A stretch of 64,000 nucleotides of DNA from Microvelia longipes (lineage: Eukaryota > Arthropoda > Insecta > Hemiptera > Veliidae). The stretch spans positions 51,797,190-51,861,189 of the forward strand of contig JACMZG010001911.1 in assembly GCA_018340805.1 (NCBI GenBank). The letters run 5' to 3'. The notes under the pieces are model-generated. The model was not told where the DNA came from. It saw only the letters and a list, made by a program, of their open reading frames with translations, and made no database searches. Made by a program: the position numbers and the translations under genes. Each line of letters opens with the position of its first letter. Position 1 is the stretch's first letter. Shown piece by piece: positions 50,678 to 62,030 of this stretch.

Positions 50678-51655
50678 TTTTTAATTCTCCTTGCAGTAAA
50701 AAGTTAATTATTTATTTATTATTTAATTATGTATAAATATACCTATTACTTTGTATTCTTTCAACAAACTTCTTCAAGAAATATTTTTGTTGCATTTGTT
50801 TTATTATAAGAGACTTAAATTAAGTTTTTTAAGCTATATGGAGTGGAGGGAGGGGTTGATTATTTTCTATGATTAACAAACATAGAATAATTAACAATAT
50901 AGTTATAACTAATAAAATAAAGTTTATTTTGTAAATCAAATTGAAATAATTTAAATGTAAATGTCTTTGTTTACATAGTGAATAATTTAGAATCTAAGCG
51001 ACTTACATCAAGTTTTTTAAGAATATCTCGGTTAAAGTTAAAAACAAGCCATAGATTATGTTATATAATTTTAAAGGGTATGGAATGAGGCTGTTTTTAA
51101 GATTTTTAGGTTTCAACTATGAGTGAACAAATATCGAAGATTTTGGCATTTAAATTTTTTTACATTTTTAGTACTAATAAAAAAATTTATTTTAAATGCA
51201 AATAAATTAAAGTTTAATTGTGATGATTGCGACATAAAGTATACCATTTTAAAGGGAATTTAATGCCCTTGAGAATAGTGAAAACCGTATCTCTTTAGCT
51301 TTAGTAGTTTTCAAGTTGTAGATGGTTTTAGAGAATTAGATAGTAAAGTATCGAATAATTCGATATATCGATTTTTCTAGAGAACTATTGAGAATCGACC
51401 CTATGCTTACATGACATTTTTTGTTCATCCTGGTCCATAGAATCAAGATTTTTATTTTGTCCCATTAAGAGTAAGTCACCCTGTATATCATATAGGATCT
51501 TTTTATTGTAGCTTTAAGCGATATATGTCTATTTTTAAATTAATTATAAAGTAGTTAAAATATCTTATTCATTAATTAACTTTTTTATTATTTTATAATT
51601 AATTTTATTGTTTGTATTTATTATTTTATTTATTGTTTATGATTAATTAATTTAT

Positions 51656-52184
51656 AAATTATATGTATGTTGTGTTGTGTGTGTAGTATGTATATGTATG
51701 TATGTGTGTGTGTATACAATTATTACAAGTATCTAATTGATTTTAATTAATTTTATCATTTTTATAATTATAATTATTTAATCTATTGTTTAATACCAGT
51801 TTCTAATAGTTTTATTTTTTTTAGGCATGTTTAATAATTTTTTTTGTTAATAATTTCTATGTTCTAACTAACAACAATTTTATTTATTTTATTAATTTTT
51901 TATAATAGCTTCTTTACTTGAATCCTGAAATAAATACTAAAATAAGTAAACATATAATTTATTACAACAAAACTATAAATAAAGATGAATTTTCGAGACA
52001 GGGCCCTCGCTCTAGATTCCTCAAATCTACTGAGGGCCTTCACTTATAAATTATTTTTAAAAAGTATTTTTAATTTATAATTTTACAAACTATAAAATAA
52101 TTGTATTATGTAAAAAAAAACCAATAAGTGGAAATAAAGAAGTTTATTATAAGTTTATTATTATTACTTTAAAAAATCGGGTAC
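51656..52184. other. A+T-rich sequence with a (TG)n patch
   Basis: TG repeats at about 51668-51715. Otherwise nothing is recognised. Confidence 0.5.
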
Positions 52185-52461
52185 GGGGTACCCCGGAACT
52201 TTTCCTCATCACATCGGATTCGCTACGCTTATACTCCCTGCTTCAGACTCGAATCGCTCGTCCTCAGAATATACAATTTGCCAAATTTAAACTGCAACAT
52301 GTTTTCGGACTCGTTTTGCTCGTCCTCAGATAGTAAATGCATTTGTTTCATTCTCAGCGGTCACCCATACAACACTGACCACGCTCAATACCACTTAAAT
52401 GTTATGATCCAACAAAAATCATGAATATACTAGTCGCATGAACCGAAATTTTGTGTACTTT

Positions 52462-52560
52462 TTAGCGAATTTCCTTAGGAAATTCGCCTAATGGGATAGG
52501 CGTCATGGCGAAATTCGAATCCGTTTTAGAGGTCTCTAATGACGAAAAAATAAGTTTCGC

Positions 52561-52616
<56 letters not shown>

Positions 52617-53524
52617 TCTAGACACTTTCTTGTAAACACTCTATCTTTCGAACGGATTAATTTTTTTTAACCAAACTTGGTACAAAAATCAACCTTTGAG
52701 AGGACACGAACCCTATTGAAAACCAGGTTTTTGTGACGTCATTAACCTGGTATGCTGAGACAGCAAAATTTTGAAAAAATCGCCAAAATTCAGGGTTAAT
52801 ATTTTTCGCTGCGAAAAAGGTCAATATTTAAGTTTTTTGAGACGCTGAATCAAATGAAACCGATCCAAAGTCGATACGAACGCTCTAAGTTACCAAAAAC
52901 CAAAAGTTAGGTCGATAAAAAATAAATTTCGAGTAGGGTATCGTTTTCTATGTATTTTTGGGCGCTGAATCGAATGAAACCGGTCCGAAATTGATACGAC
53001 CACTTTAAGTGACCAAAAAGTCGAAAAAACCACAAAAATTATAAACCAAAATTACGGTCGTGGAAAATTAAATTTCGAGTAGGGTGTCGTTTTCAATGTA
53101 ATTTTGGGCCTCTGAGTTGAATGCCAGTGGTCCGGAGTCAACACGACCACTCAAACTCAGGGTACCTGGGGTCACATCCTGGAAGGGACGATAATTTTTT
53201 ATCGTTTTTTTTACTTAATATAAGCTTACAACTAGAAAATAATTCTGGCGCGGTATTCCGCTGTCGGGTGAATTTCATTTAGAATGCGTGTTTCTGTGCT
53301 AAACAACCCATTTCTTGCTTATGCAAGAACCATGCCCATTGCGTGGTTCCGGTTCATGCTTTGGAACCTAAGCAGTTATTCAATTGTTTTTCAATTATTT
53401 AGTAGTTGTAAACTTATATTATGTAAAAAATATAAAAATTCCAACCAGGATTGTTGTTAAGCACGGAAACACACATCCAAAGGAAATTCGCCCGACATGC
53501 GGACCACCACGCCAGAATTTGTAT
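52462..53524. mobile_element. Family D, copy 2, inserted in family E
   Basis: It starts with TAGCGAATTTCC and a perfect 10-bp-arm palindrome (52465-52474 with 52478-52487). The tRNA-like head includes TGCCAGTGGTCCGG (A-box-like) and GGGTACCTGGGGTCACATCC (decayed B box), equivalent to 45.03 kb in copy 1. The block CGGCGCGGT-like GGCGCGGTATTCCGCTGTCGG (near 53247, read in part) recurs inverted at 53476-53520. So both copies of family D share an inverted-pair layout. A (TA)n tract lies at 52566-52608 inside it. Confidence 0.72.
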
Positions 53525-53786
53525 TAACTAAGTTATACACTTATGTACGAAATTTCAACACAATTGAATCATTTTCTGACATTTTAAAATTTTAAAAAAA
53601 CGTACATAAGTCATTCTTTAAAAATTGAATTAATAGTGATAATTAGATTAAACTTGGCACATATGTTAGTCTTATACATGTCTACACACATGCCAAATGT
53701 GCGTACATACGTGTCAATTTCCGCATTTAATGAGTTTTCGAAATATTTGCTGAGTCATTATTGGGGGTTAATTAATTCATAAAATA

Positions 53787-54236
53787 GTTATTTATGCCAT
53801 AAGGCTGAGAAGTGTGTCTTTATGTCACGGCAATTAGATTTACCGACGAGCGAAGCGAGTCGGGAAAAATTGCCAAGACATAAAGACATTCTCAGCCGGA
53901 TGGCATACACTACTTTTTTTTGAGGTAGCAATCATTAAATAAACTGCGCTATATACTTAATTAAAAAAAAACGTAAAACAAACAAACAAAAACAAAATTA
54001 ACGTTTTTAAAGAAAACTCATGAGGGTTTTACACAATGATTGTTTTTTGAACACGCTACATTACAGTAATGGCGGCAATATATGAATTACTTTTTCGTTC
54101 TAGGAGTTTTTTTACATTCATTATTGTCCTCGGAGGTGAAAAGTACTAAATAACCTCCTATAACAATAATGATTGGCTTCTCATCCTAAAAACGGTCCAA
54201 TAAAGTGCTCAATTACGTACTACCTCAAAAAAAAAT
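53787..54236. mobile_element. Composite hairpin element inserted in family E
   Basis: The first part (53787-53913) folds on itself, with GGCTGAGAAGTGTGTCTTTA against TAAAGACATTCTCAGCC. At its tip is the quasi-palindrome GACGAGCGAAGCGAGTC. The second part (about 53916-54236) is bounded by TTTTTTTTGAGGTAG and CTACCTCAAAAAAAAA as inverted ends. It also contains an inner inverted repeat TCATTATTG...CAATAATGA (about 54118-54171). Whether this is one element or two side by side is not settled. No protein. Confidence 0.7.
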
Positions 54237-54490
54237 ATTTTCCCGAATAGCACAACTACAGCGGTAGACTATGCTTTTTGTATAAAATTTTAACTCTCTA
54301 GCATAAATAATAACAGACACACACACATACAGACAGACAACTTTGCGAAAACCACTCAGCCACCACCACCACTCAGCTTTTTTCACCTTAAAAAGACTGA
54401 AACGTCCGGTAACATCTCGGTTTCGAATTTTCTTGGAAACACAATACTTTTCCTATGTACCTACGGCATAAGGGAGGAAAAGTAAAAAAC

Positions 54491-55870
54491 AGAATAGTCA
54501 TTTTATGTTTGAAGCGTTATAAGGTATGGAAAAGTTTAAAAACATCTATAGCTAGCTCAGAGTTTTCGAGATATTTAACTTAACTATTTATTGTAAATTT
54601 TAATGACAAAACCTGTCATTTAAAGTTAGTAAGTAATGATTTAAGTTAGCATTAATGAAAATGATAAGCAGTATCGATTTAATGATAGGAAGAATGAAAA
54701 ATTCTTATTCATTTGCATAATTATAGTAAATGTTATATTAATTAGAGTTACATTTTGTCAAGCCTAAAACTGGAGCTGTAAAACTGAGAAGTTAACTGAC
54801 CTTATAAAGTTCAGATTCAAGATTTTTGTGAAGACGAGGCGAAGCCGAGTTTATAATCTTTATATGTCCAACTTGTTATTCCTCACGAGGATTTTTGAAG
54901 AATTTATCCGTGTAATGAAAGGACATTTTCATTGTGACTAAGCGGTTTTTCTATTCAACAAAATTGTTGAATTACTCGCAACTTAATTTGATGAAAGTCA
55001 ACACAAAGTAATTTGTTAACCTGTCAGTATGAAGGAGGTTAACCAGTGTAATAAATCATTATTTCACTTTTATCCACAAATTCTATTATAATAATCTATT
55101 TTATATTTTATTATTGAAATAACTATTAACCTCTACAAAAATTTAAAAACACCTCTTAAAAATTATCCTATTTTGGACATTTTAAAACAAAAATTAAAAA
55201 GCTCGTAACTTAAAAAACTCCAATAAAAATCTTCTCCCCTCATCTTTTAAATACACGTCTTGATAAATCATAAATTTATTAATATTTTTTACTTATTAAA
55301 CTTGAAACCAATTTTCATTGATGATTTAGTAACTTTACATTAACTTTTTGTTGTTCGCACTTAGAATTTTTAATGTTGACCTTATCCCTTTTTTATCCAA
55401 GTTTTTAATCAACTTTATATTAATCTAAAAGTTATACATCTTATACATGCTTAATTAAGCAGTTCGATTAAAAAAAAATTTTAAATAAACTTTAATTTTT
55501 GAAGGTCTCGTCTTTAAAAAAAAAGTTCATCAATTTTTTAGGGTAATTATATTTTTTGCTTTCTTTTTTATTTTTCTACACTAACCGTTTTTTCAAGTTT
55601 TTAATTACAAAAAATTGTATTAAAAAAGGTTAAAATATCCAAGTAACAAAACTAATAATTCATTTATACGTTTACTTTACATGTTGAAAAGTAACTTTAT
55701 TTTTTTTATAAAAAAAAAACTTATTTCAAAAGCAACTTTTTTAATTTAATTTTTTTATATAACTATTTTATTAAAATCGTGTTTTCCCAAGATGGAGTTC
55801 AGAGTGTATTTTCATCATCTTCTTGTAAGATATAAAGCATTTTTTAAAACAGTCTGAGTAGATTATATAT
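54491..55870. other. A+T-rich intergenic sequence, nothing recognised
   Basis: A slightly GC-richer patch at 54835-54865 (AAGACGAGGCGAAGCCGAG) resembles the tip motif of neighbouring repeats. Otherwise nothing is recognised. Confidence 0.45.
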
Positions 55871-55875
55871 TTTAT

Positions 55876-56036
55876 ATATCCTTAATTTGTTTAATCCTTT
55901 TTTACTATCACATGTCTATCCTTAATTTTTTAATCCTTTTTTACTATCACATGCCTATCCTTAATTTTTTAATCCTTTTTTACTATCACATGTCTATCCT
56001 TAATTTTTCAATCCTTTTTTACTATCACATGTCAAA
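55876..56036. repeat. 39-40-bp tandem array, four units
   Basis: Four units share CTATCCTTAATTTTTTAATC and a CTTTTTTACTATCACATG segment, with one- or two-base differences. Confidence 0.92.
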
Positions 56037-57002
56037 GAAATTAAATTTTTTTGTGATAGTGTTTTAGTGAATTTACAATTCAAAAAAATGTTATTTTTGT
56101 GTGTGGTACTTCAAGATTATCAAACATTTTCAAATTAATTAGAAAAATAAAATTGTATACAATATTCAATAAAAATGTATATGAACATACTTTATATCTT
56201 AGTAAGACTGCATTTGTACAAATCACGAAAGGTAATGAATGCACTTGGTACAGCCTGTGATCCCTACTCAGTATACAAAAATATTCGCTGGAAGATTTGT
56301 ACAATGTTAAGGTTTGATGTGACAAGTATATGTCAATCGATAAATGTGACAGATCGACTTTGAAAATAATTTATCTTAAATAAATTATTCTATGTCTTAA
56401 TAAAATTAGCTCAAATAATATTTATAATATTAATAGGGTTTTGCAATTTTACAACCAAGATATATGGAGAACAGTTGGTCGGCTATGAATAAAAAATAAA
56501 TTTCAAAGTTATCTTAAATAAGTTACCATACAATTTAAAAAAAAAATACATTTACCAACATCAGATAGGAAAAATCAAAATATATTTTAATATGGGCACT
56601 TCTAAGCATTTAAAAACAAAGGAATATTTTTATATTTGGACCAAAATTGAATGCTTACTCTTTACCAGTTGGTACAAATGAAAAATTAATTTTGTCTCTT
56701 TAGCTTTAAATTTTGAAAGCCGTGAAATAATTTATTTCTGTGACTGAGATATATTTGTCATACGAAACAGGAAAGTCACTTTGCAGGAAACCAATGGAAC
56801 TTAATTCTTCTTAATCTATCAACTCTTAGGTTATTTGAAAAAGGCAGAGTTAGAAACGAAGTAAGGAAATCTATTTATATTACTGTCTTACTTGTAGTAT
56901 TGATTGTAGCAAGTTTAATTTTGCTCAACCTTGCAGAAATGGGATAGTAGTAGTAGTAGAAGTAGGAGTGGGGAGGTCAAGTGTGGTTAGGGGACCACAC
57001 TA
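56037..57002. other. A+T-rich intergenic sequence, nothing recognised
   Basis: Overlapping short frames at 56080-56363 on both strands show no domain. Confidence 0.45.
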
Positions 57003-57695
57003 TTAGATCCTTTTCATCAACCGCGAAATTAACCACCTAGCACTAAACCTCCGTAGCATTATCCTCGTCAAACCTCCTTCTACGATGGGTAAAATTTTGA
57101 ATGTCCTACCTACAAGAGACTTTTTTATTCTTGTAGCTATCCAGTCCCAATACTCGAAACCTGAGCATTCCCAACCTTCACACGTTTTTAAATAATGATA
57201 GGTTGTTTCTTTCCATATTGCAATGAAACTCTTTGTTCCATTTATTGAGGAAATGTCTATTAAGCCTGCAGTGCCCATCAGTGATTACACCCGCCATAGG
57301 TCTGAGACTAGTCTCACTAAAGCCAAGAATCCATCTAGATTTTCTTCTGTCCATATTTGAAATATCATCTTTGGCAATCTACATCCTGTGGTATTTTTCT
57401 AATGATTTTATTTTCCTGAATCCTGTTTAATCAATCCCAGTCTCTGACCCACAAAAGCCTGTAAATACCCCGCCTTTAGCTGCTTCATCGTTTTGGTTTT
57501 GAAGTATGCCAGTGTATCAAAAAACATTAACCTTAAAATGTACAGATTCTTTAAGCTTTTCCAGAGCTTCCCTGCATAGTACCAAAGATAAACGGGATAA
57601 GTTGATTCCTAAAGATTGCGTAGCTGGAGTTGAAGATCGTTGGATTAATAATATTATCTTTTTGAAGAATCAGCTACCGTCACAACCTTTTTAAT
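57003..57695 (-). pseudogene. RNase H and C-terminal region of a non-LTR retrotransposon (degenerate)
   Basis: Read on the minus strand across several frames, the order is CREALEKLKES, then VNVFWYTGILQNQNDEAAKG (the position of the family's WVPGHSGIxGNExAD), then GHCRLNRHF (57249-57275), then KETTYHYLKTCEGWEC (the ETxxHxxxxC zinc-binding segment), then a degraded RFRVLG-like tract. This order is typical of the RNase H domain and tail of I/R1-type or Jockey-related LINE ORF2 proteins. Changes of frame and stops show it is dead. The 91-codon frame 57003-57278 covers only the last part. The clade is inferred. Confidence 0.7.
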
Positions 57696-58200
57696 TATAA
57701 TCTTTTTGATAGACAGGCCACAGAAATGTTTCTTCGTTTTCTCCATAAAAATATGAGGTCTCTTATCGCCAAAATATACCAATTTCTTCCTTTAAGCTAA
57801 AGACCGTGGCGTAGTATACATAAGCTGCTTCCCAAATAATATTGACTTTTTGGCGACTTTTCTTCTTGAAAATTCTGCTTATGAGGTTGTTCGAATAGCG
57901 GAAGTGGATAGAGGAGTGGAGTGGATATGTTTGGAGGGGATTTGGAGTAGGGAGTTAGTGTGTGTGGATGACGTCTACGATGTTTTTTAGGTGGTTCAGT
58001 GGTGCTAGAGGTTGGAAAGGTATTTAGGAAGGGGGTCTATACCATCTTGTTCCACTGTTGTTAGCCTACTATTTCAGTCAGTCAGTACAAAAGTTGCCCT
58101 CAAGGGGTTACTGCAAGCGAAGCAGTCCCGTAAAGTGGAAGCCCATCAAAGCGTTTTTATTAAGTCGTGGGCATTCTAAATCGATAGAGTTCTATTTCAG
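57696..58200. other. Intergenic sequence with purine-rich patch
   Basis: G-rich purine tracts at 57900-58045 (GGATAGAGGAGTGGAGTGG) contrast with the flanks. TATGAGGTTGTTCGAATAGC at 57884 resembles TATAAGATTGTTCGAATGAC near 30799, so a dispersed repeat is likely. No gene is recognised. Confidence 0.45.
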
Positions 58201-58204
58201 CTCA

Positions 58205-58345
58205 ATCGGACCATTTTAAGTAGCGCAATTGGCAAAGTACACTCTTGAGTATGTAAGGAATTTTGTAGTTAGATTGACCCGCATTACAGGGAATCACTTG
58301 GAGTTCTGACCGAACCTGGGTGATGCTGTGTGTGTGTGGTTATCT
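58205..58345 (+). mobile_element. tRNA-derived SINE candidate
   Basis: AGTAGCGCAATTGGCAAAGT looks like a tRNA D-arm with A box. It is followed by an anticodon-arm-like ACTCTTGAGTATGTAAGGA, and GTAGTTAGATTGACCC stands at the B-box position. Mismatches rule out a functional tRNA. GC-richer sequence follows to about 58410, but no target duplication was identified. Confidence 0.5.
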
Positions 58346-59439
58346 TTGTTCGTTTTGGCGGTTTTATGTGGCGTCGGTAGCGTCTCTCTCTCTCGTTTCT
58401 TTTCAAGGAAAATGTGTCCTTATTATGTTTTATTATGTATTATTTATGTTTTATAATTATTATAAATCTTGACTTAAAGTTACATTAAGTTCTTTTTATT
58501 CGCCCAGTTTATCTTGCCCCCCTTACAAGTACATGAATGTTCAACACATTTTCCAATTGAAACGAAACTTGAAATAAAACGAAATTGTTGGGAGGTTACG
58601 GAGCCTGTAAAAAATGTATGACGTCACTCACCCAAGTTATGCCCTTTAAGTTACTAGGCTTATCCCTGCCTACGGGTTTACAGAGGGGCCATAGCTAGGC
58701 GATGAAAATTAGCTAAACACATAGCATAATTACATAAAAAAATAAATAATAATAAAGCCACAACAGCGCTGTCCGGAAGTGGTCATAGCGAGCTTCATTG
58801 ACATATTCCATCTCTTGCATTGGTCAATATCATACCGTCATTTTTAAAGGTTTCGTTCCATCACATATGACTTAATTTCGGCCCATCTTACAACCATAGA
58901 AAATATTCTCCTATTTTAAAGGTATAATTAGATAAGCGTAAGATGGAAGTCGAAAGATTTTATAGTCAGGCGAGAGCACTTTAGGTATTGATTAAATACG
59001 TCAGGTCAGTGAGTCAGAGGCAGTCAGGAATTGCCCTCCAGTCTTCCTTAAAACTAGATCAATCAATATGTTTTCATAAATAATAATAGATAATTACGAG
59101 GTACTAAATCCTATATTGAATCATCCGCAGGTAATGCCAGAGGAAAGTGAAAATGATGTCTCGTATTCAACATCTTGTGATTTTGTCCTAGTTTCCAAAT
59201 TATCACATTTTGCCGTTCTCTCCCTTACTCGGTGTTTGATTGGGGAAATGTCTAACACGCACGTTGACACATCAAAATGATTTCAATGCGCCACTATCTA
59301 CAAACATCGAATAAACCTAAAATGCAATTAGCACGATACTAAATCCAACAACTCTGACTTTACTACATCAAAATAATTCTAATGTGTCTTAACTATCCAA
59401 TTTCTTAAAATTATTCTAATTTTCGAAGTGGAACTGTTT
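58346..59439. other. Mixed intergenic repeats, little recognised
   Basis: At 58545-58640 GAAACGAAACTTGAAATAAAAC and TATGACGTCACTCACCC resemble 62695-62775 and the interior of family D copy 2. At 58998-59045 a CAGTCAGGAATTGCCCTC segment echoes 58078-58100. These are probably diverged repeats. Confidence 0.45.
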
Positions 59440-59940
59440 TAATTACAATCAAATGTTTAAATGGACAATGACAATTTTGGAAGAATGGACACATATAAGA
59501 ACTTAGGTGTTAACACCAGTTCTTGCAACACTGTACATAATCAACGCTAGATCTACGATAGAAATCAACCCCAGGATCCAAGCAGCCAGCAGATGTCTGT
59601 ATACTCTTGGTTTATTTTCTTGGGTGCTTAATTCAAAGTACTATTCAATAGCAAAATACCTCTTTCAATCATTTTTAATTCGCCCGGTTCCTACGTATGC
59701 CTATGTCTGACAGAAAATCATTCAGTCTTCAAACTTAATGTATCTATGCAAATTATTTGGCCAGAAGACGGAGTTACTGGAGAAATTAAACAACTATACT
59801 GCTAAGATGAAAGAAGTGAAGATGAGCTAAGTGCGCTATTCTTCTTTAAAATCCTACTCGATTAAGGTATATTATAGACAGCGTAAAAGGTATAGGACAT
59901 TTTCGCAACCAACTGGATTCATGGATGCACTTAGAAAAAA
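59440..59940 (+). pseudogene. C-terminal relic of a LINE reverse transcriptase
   Basis: The plus frame 59507-59710 contains NARSTIEINPRIQAASRCLY and, after decay, LIRPVPTYAYV. This parallels the segment after the catalytic core in many LINE proteins (xExxxRIxxAxRCxxxL ... xxIRPVLTYGxE). Downstream, with frame changes, come IIWPEDGVTGEIKQLY and a TNWIHGC-like end, matching the usual RKIYGPxxExGxWRxxxNxELxxLY and GHVxR region. All are broken by stops. It is cut on the right by (TA)n tracts. Confidence 0.55.
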
Positions 59941-59989
59941 TTGTCACGACCATCAAAAGTAGAGTATCGGTGTTGAAAAAAAACCTCGT

Positions 59990-60051
<62 letters not shown>

Positions 60052-60140
60052 AGGCAGGCCCGTAGACAGTTTTTTTCGAAGGGGGGGGTGGGCGATCAAT
60101 ATCAGTGGAGTGATGATTATACACCTGATATAATATATAT

Positions 60141-60185
<45 letters not shown>

Positions 60186-60206
60186 TATATATATATATTA
60201 TATATA
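59990..60206. repeat. Two (TA)n microsatellites around a GC-richer island
   Basis: TA tracts at 59990-60046 and 60131-60206 flank CAGAGAGGCAGGCCCGTAGA and a G9-type run near 60081-60088. Confidence 0.93.
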
Positions 60207-61498
60207 TGCGATTCATTTTTCAACACATCAATACTCTACTTTTGTATCCAACTCTACTTGTCCGAAGTGTATCGCCTCTAGAATTCAGTTAATAATACGA
60301 TTAAAATGAATAAAACTTAAAAATTACTATATTGTCTAGTGAGCATAATGCGTCTATAACAAATAAATTCCATTAAATTTAGGTTTTGTTTAACACTTTG
60401 AAGGTTCATTAATTTATAGTTGTCCAATCACGATCAAACTCATAAAAAACAGCATGTTTAGGTTTTACAGTATTACAGGAATCATTTTAATGAAAGATTT
60501 TTCTGAAGTGGCAGAAAGTCTCCCTAGACTGTGTGTTCCTATTTCATTTTCTGGCAAACTCTTACAAAGTGACTTCCAACTTTTGAAATCGATTAATACC
60601 TGATAAACCCTTATAAGTTAAAACCTAAAAGTAATAATAAGGTAAAACAAGTAAAAACCTTATGCGCTGTTCTCTCCGCATATCGTTCCGATTGAACGAT
60701 ACGCCATGCTTTGTCAAATATTTGAATTTTGTTTGACCCATTGCAAGTAGAGCTCTTTCTGAAACTTAGTAAGGACTATTGCTGCAACTTTTTATAAGTC
60801 TATGTAAAAAGGCAAATGTTTGAATGGTACAAAAAGCTGGAAACATACTGTTTCTTAACTACATTTTAGTGTATGATGAGCCGGCTGGGGTTATAAGTCT
60901 GGTTGTAGTTAGGAGAGTTTTATAAAAAGTTTTGTGTTGTCTTAGAGTCTCTGTAGGAGGGTTTAGGATTTACGGGTCGTAATTATAGGGTCCAGCAAGG
61001 TTTAATTATAATGGGAAGCGAGGGAGGGAAGAACACCTCATACCTTCTTCTTCTTCTTTATACAACTTTTTTATATAAAAAGTAAGAGCCTTCCAGGGAT
61101 TGAATCTTACTTAAAAAGAAATATAAAAATTATTTAAAAAAAATTTTTTTTTAGTTATATTAAAACCTATTATGAAACAAAATAACCGGATTTAGTTTTA
61201 TTAAGTTTATGTATAACTGTTATGGAGAGAATATAATAAAGTTTTTAATGTTGTTTAGTAAAGATATTTTAGTAAAATAGAGCTTGAAAATGTTGAATTC
61301 AGTTAAGTTTAAATTGTTCTAGTTTAACTCTAGAAAATTTGATCTAATATCTCAAATTCATCTGGGATACGAAGATTAGCAGAAAGATGCGCTTTCAATT
61401 TAACTACCAAGGATGACTGATATGTCTTATAATGTCTACACAAATCTTCATAAATGCTCATATTTATGGACATATTATGTTCACTCCCATAGCAGAAC
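60207..61498. other. A+T-rich intergenic sequence, nothing recognised
   Basis: A small hairpin TATCGTTC...GAACGATA lies near 60680-60701. A purine-rich patch at 60950-61035 has no identity. Confidence 0.45.
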
Positions 61499-61602
61499 AA
61501 CTAAATGTAAAGAGATGAGGACACTTGTCATGAATGGTGAGCGAATGACAACTAAATGTAAAGAGATGAGGACACTTGTCATGAATGGTGAGCGAATGAC
61601 AA
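61499..61602 (+). repeat. Perfect 51-bp tandem duplication
   Basis: Two identical 51-bp units begin at 61499 and 61550 (AACTAAATGTAAAGAGATGA). They keep an open frame with a repeated 17-residue segment, in an 85-codon frame (61413-61670) of unknown nature. The identity of the units indicates a recent duplication. Confidence 0.9.
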
Positions 61603-61655
61603 CGCGCAATCACGAAACATGCGGGATGCGGCTCCAACTAAAAACAGTAAAAATG

Positions 61656-61695
61656 AATTTTTTGAAGTAAAAATTAAATTTTACTTCAAAAAATT
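61656..61695. repeat. Perfect 17-bp-arm hairpin
   Basis: 61656-61672 pairs exactly with 61679-61695 around a 6-base loop. Confidence 0.85.
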
Positions 61696-61699
61696 GTTT

Positions 61700-62030
61700 G
61701 ATCGTGCTGAAAGTTTATAAACATGTGTTGATATATATGTTTAACATATGCATAAAGTTTAAAAATTATCAGCATTAGTTCCTATTTAATCGATGACATA
61801 TAAAAACATAATGTAAAAAAATCACGTTTTTTGACTAATACATTTGAAAATTCGCTTATATTGTGGCAGTATGCCATGTTTTAAACTAATAATATGAAAA
61901 CTAATATAGAAGAACAACCATATGGCCGCGAAGCGATCTACCATAGTAGCTGCGACGCCGCGTAGCACCCAAGTGGCCTAAGGCCTCGTGTTTTACTATT
62001 TTACAGTATGCAACCCGACGCCCAGTAATA
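61700..62030 (+). repeat. Dispersed repeat family H, copy 1
   Basis: It shares with copy 2 the order ATTAGTTCC, then GACATATAAAAACATAATGT, ACATTTGAAAATTCGCTTAT, GTGGCAGTATGCCA, and ACCATATGGCCGCGAAGCG, ending near a TTTTACTATTTTACAGT tail. The GC-rich end resembles 7.72 kb. Confidence 0.75.

Larger units (their letters stand above)
49410..51483. mobile_element. Foldback Tc1/mariner element made of two inverted 3' halves
   Basis: Termini read CAGGGTGACTTACTCTTAAT (49410) and, inverted, ATTAAGAGTAAGTCACCCTG (to 51483). They are flanked by TA on both sides, the target duplication expected for the IS630/Tc1/mariner superfamily. Both halves carry the transposase 3' end and its downstream noncoding region. 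The 5' half of the transposase gene is absent. Confidence 0.88.
49248..51655. repeat. ~2.4-kb nested inverted repeat with 115-bp spacer
   Basis: Arms at about 49248-50385 and 50501-51655 are inverted copies of each other with only scattered substitutions and small indels. The spacer is 50386-50500. The pairing covers a Tc1/mariner element (49410-51483) and also about 165 bp of flanking DNA on each side, starting with AATTAATTAATCATAAACAA. So the inverted duplication is larger than the transposon. It abuts the LINE remnant on its left. An assembly or sequencing hairpin artefact is possible, but the differences between arms weigh against a simple one. Confidence 0.92.
52185..54490 (+). repeat. 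Family E, copy 3, broken by two insertions
   Basis: Family E segments are 52185-52461, 53525-53786 and about 54237-54490. The first holds ATCGGATTCGCTACGC and ATGATCCAACAAAAATCATG. The second begins TTATACACTTATGTACGA, and the third contains ACAGACAGACAACTTTGCG and the 3' hairpin CTTTTCC...GGAAAAG. Lining the pieces up with copy 1 reconstructs continuous family order. This shows that the intervening blocks are later arrivals. Confidence 0.8.
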
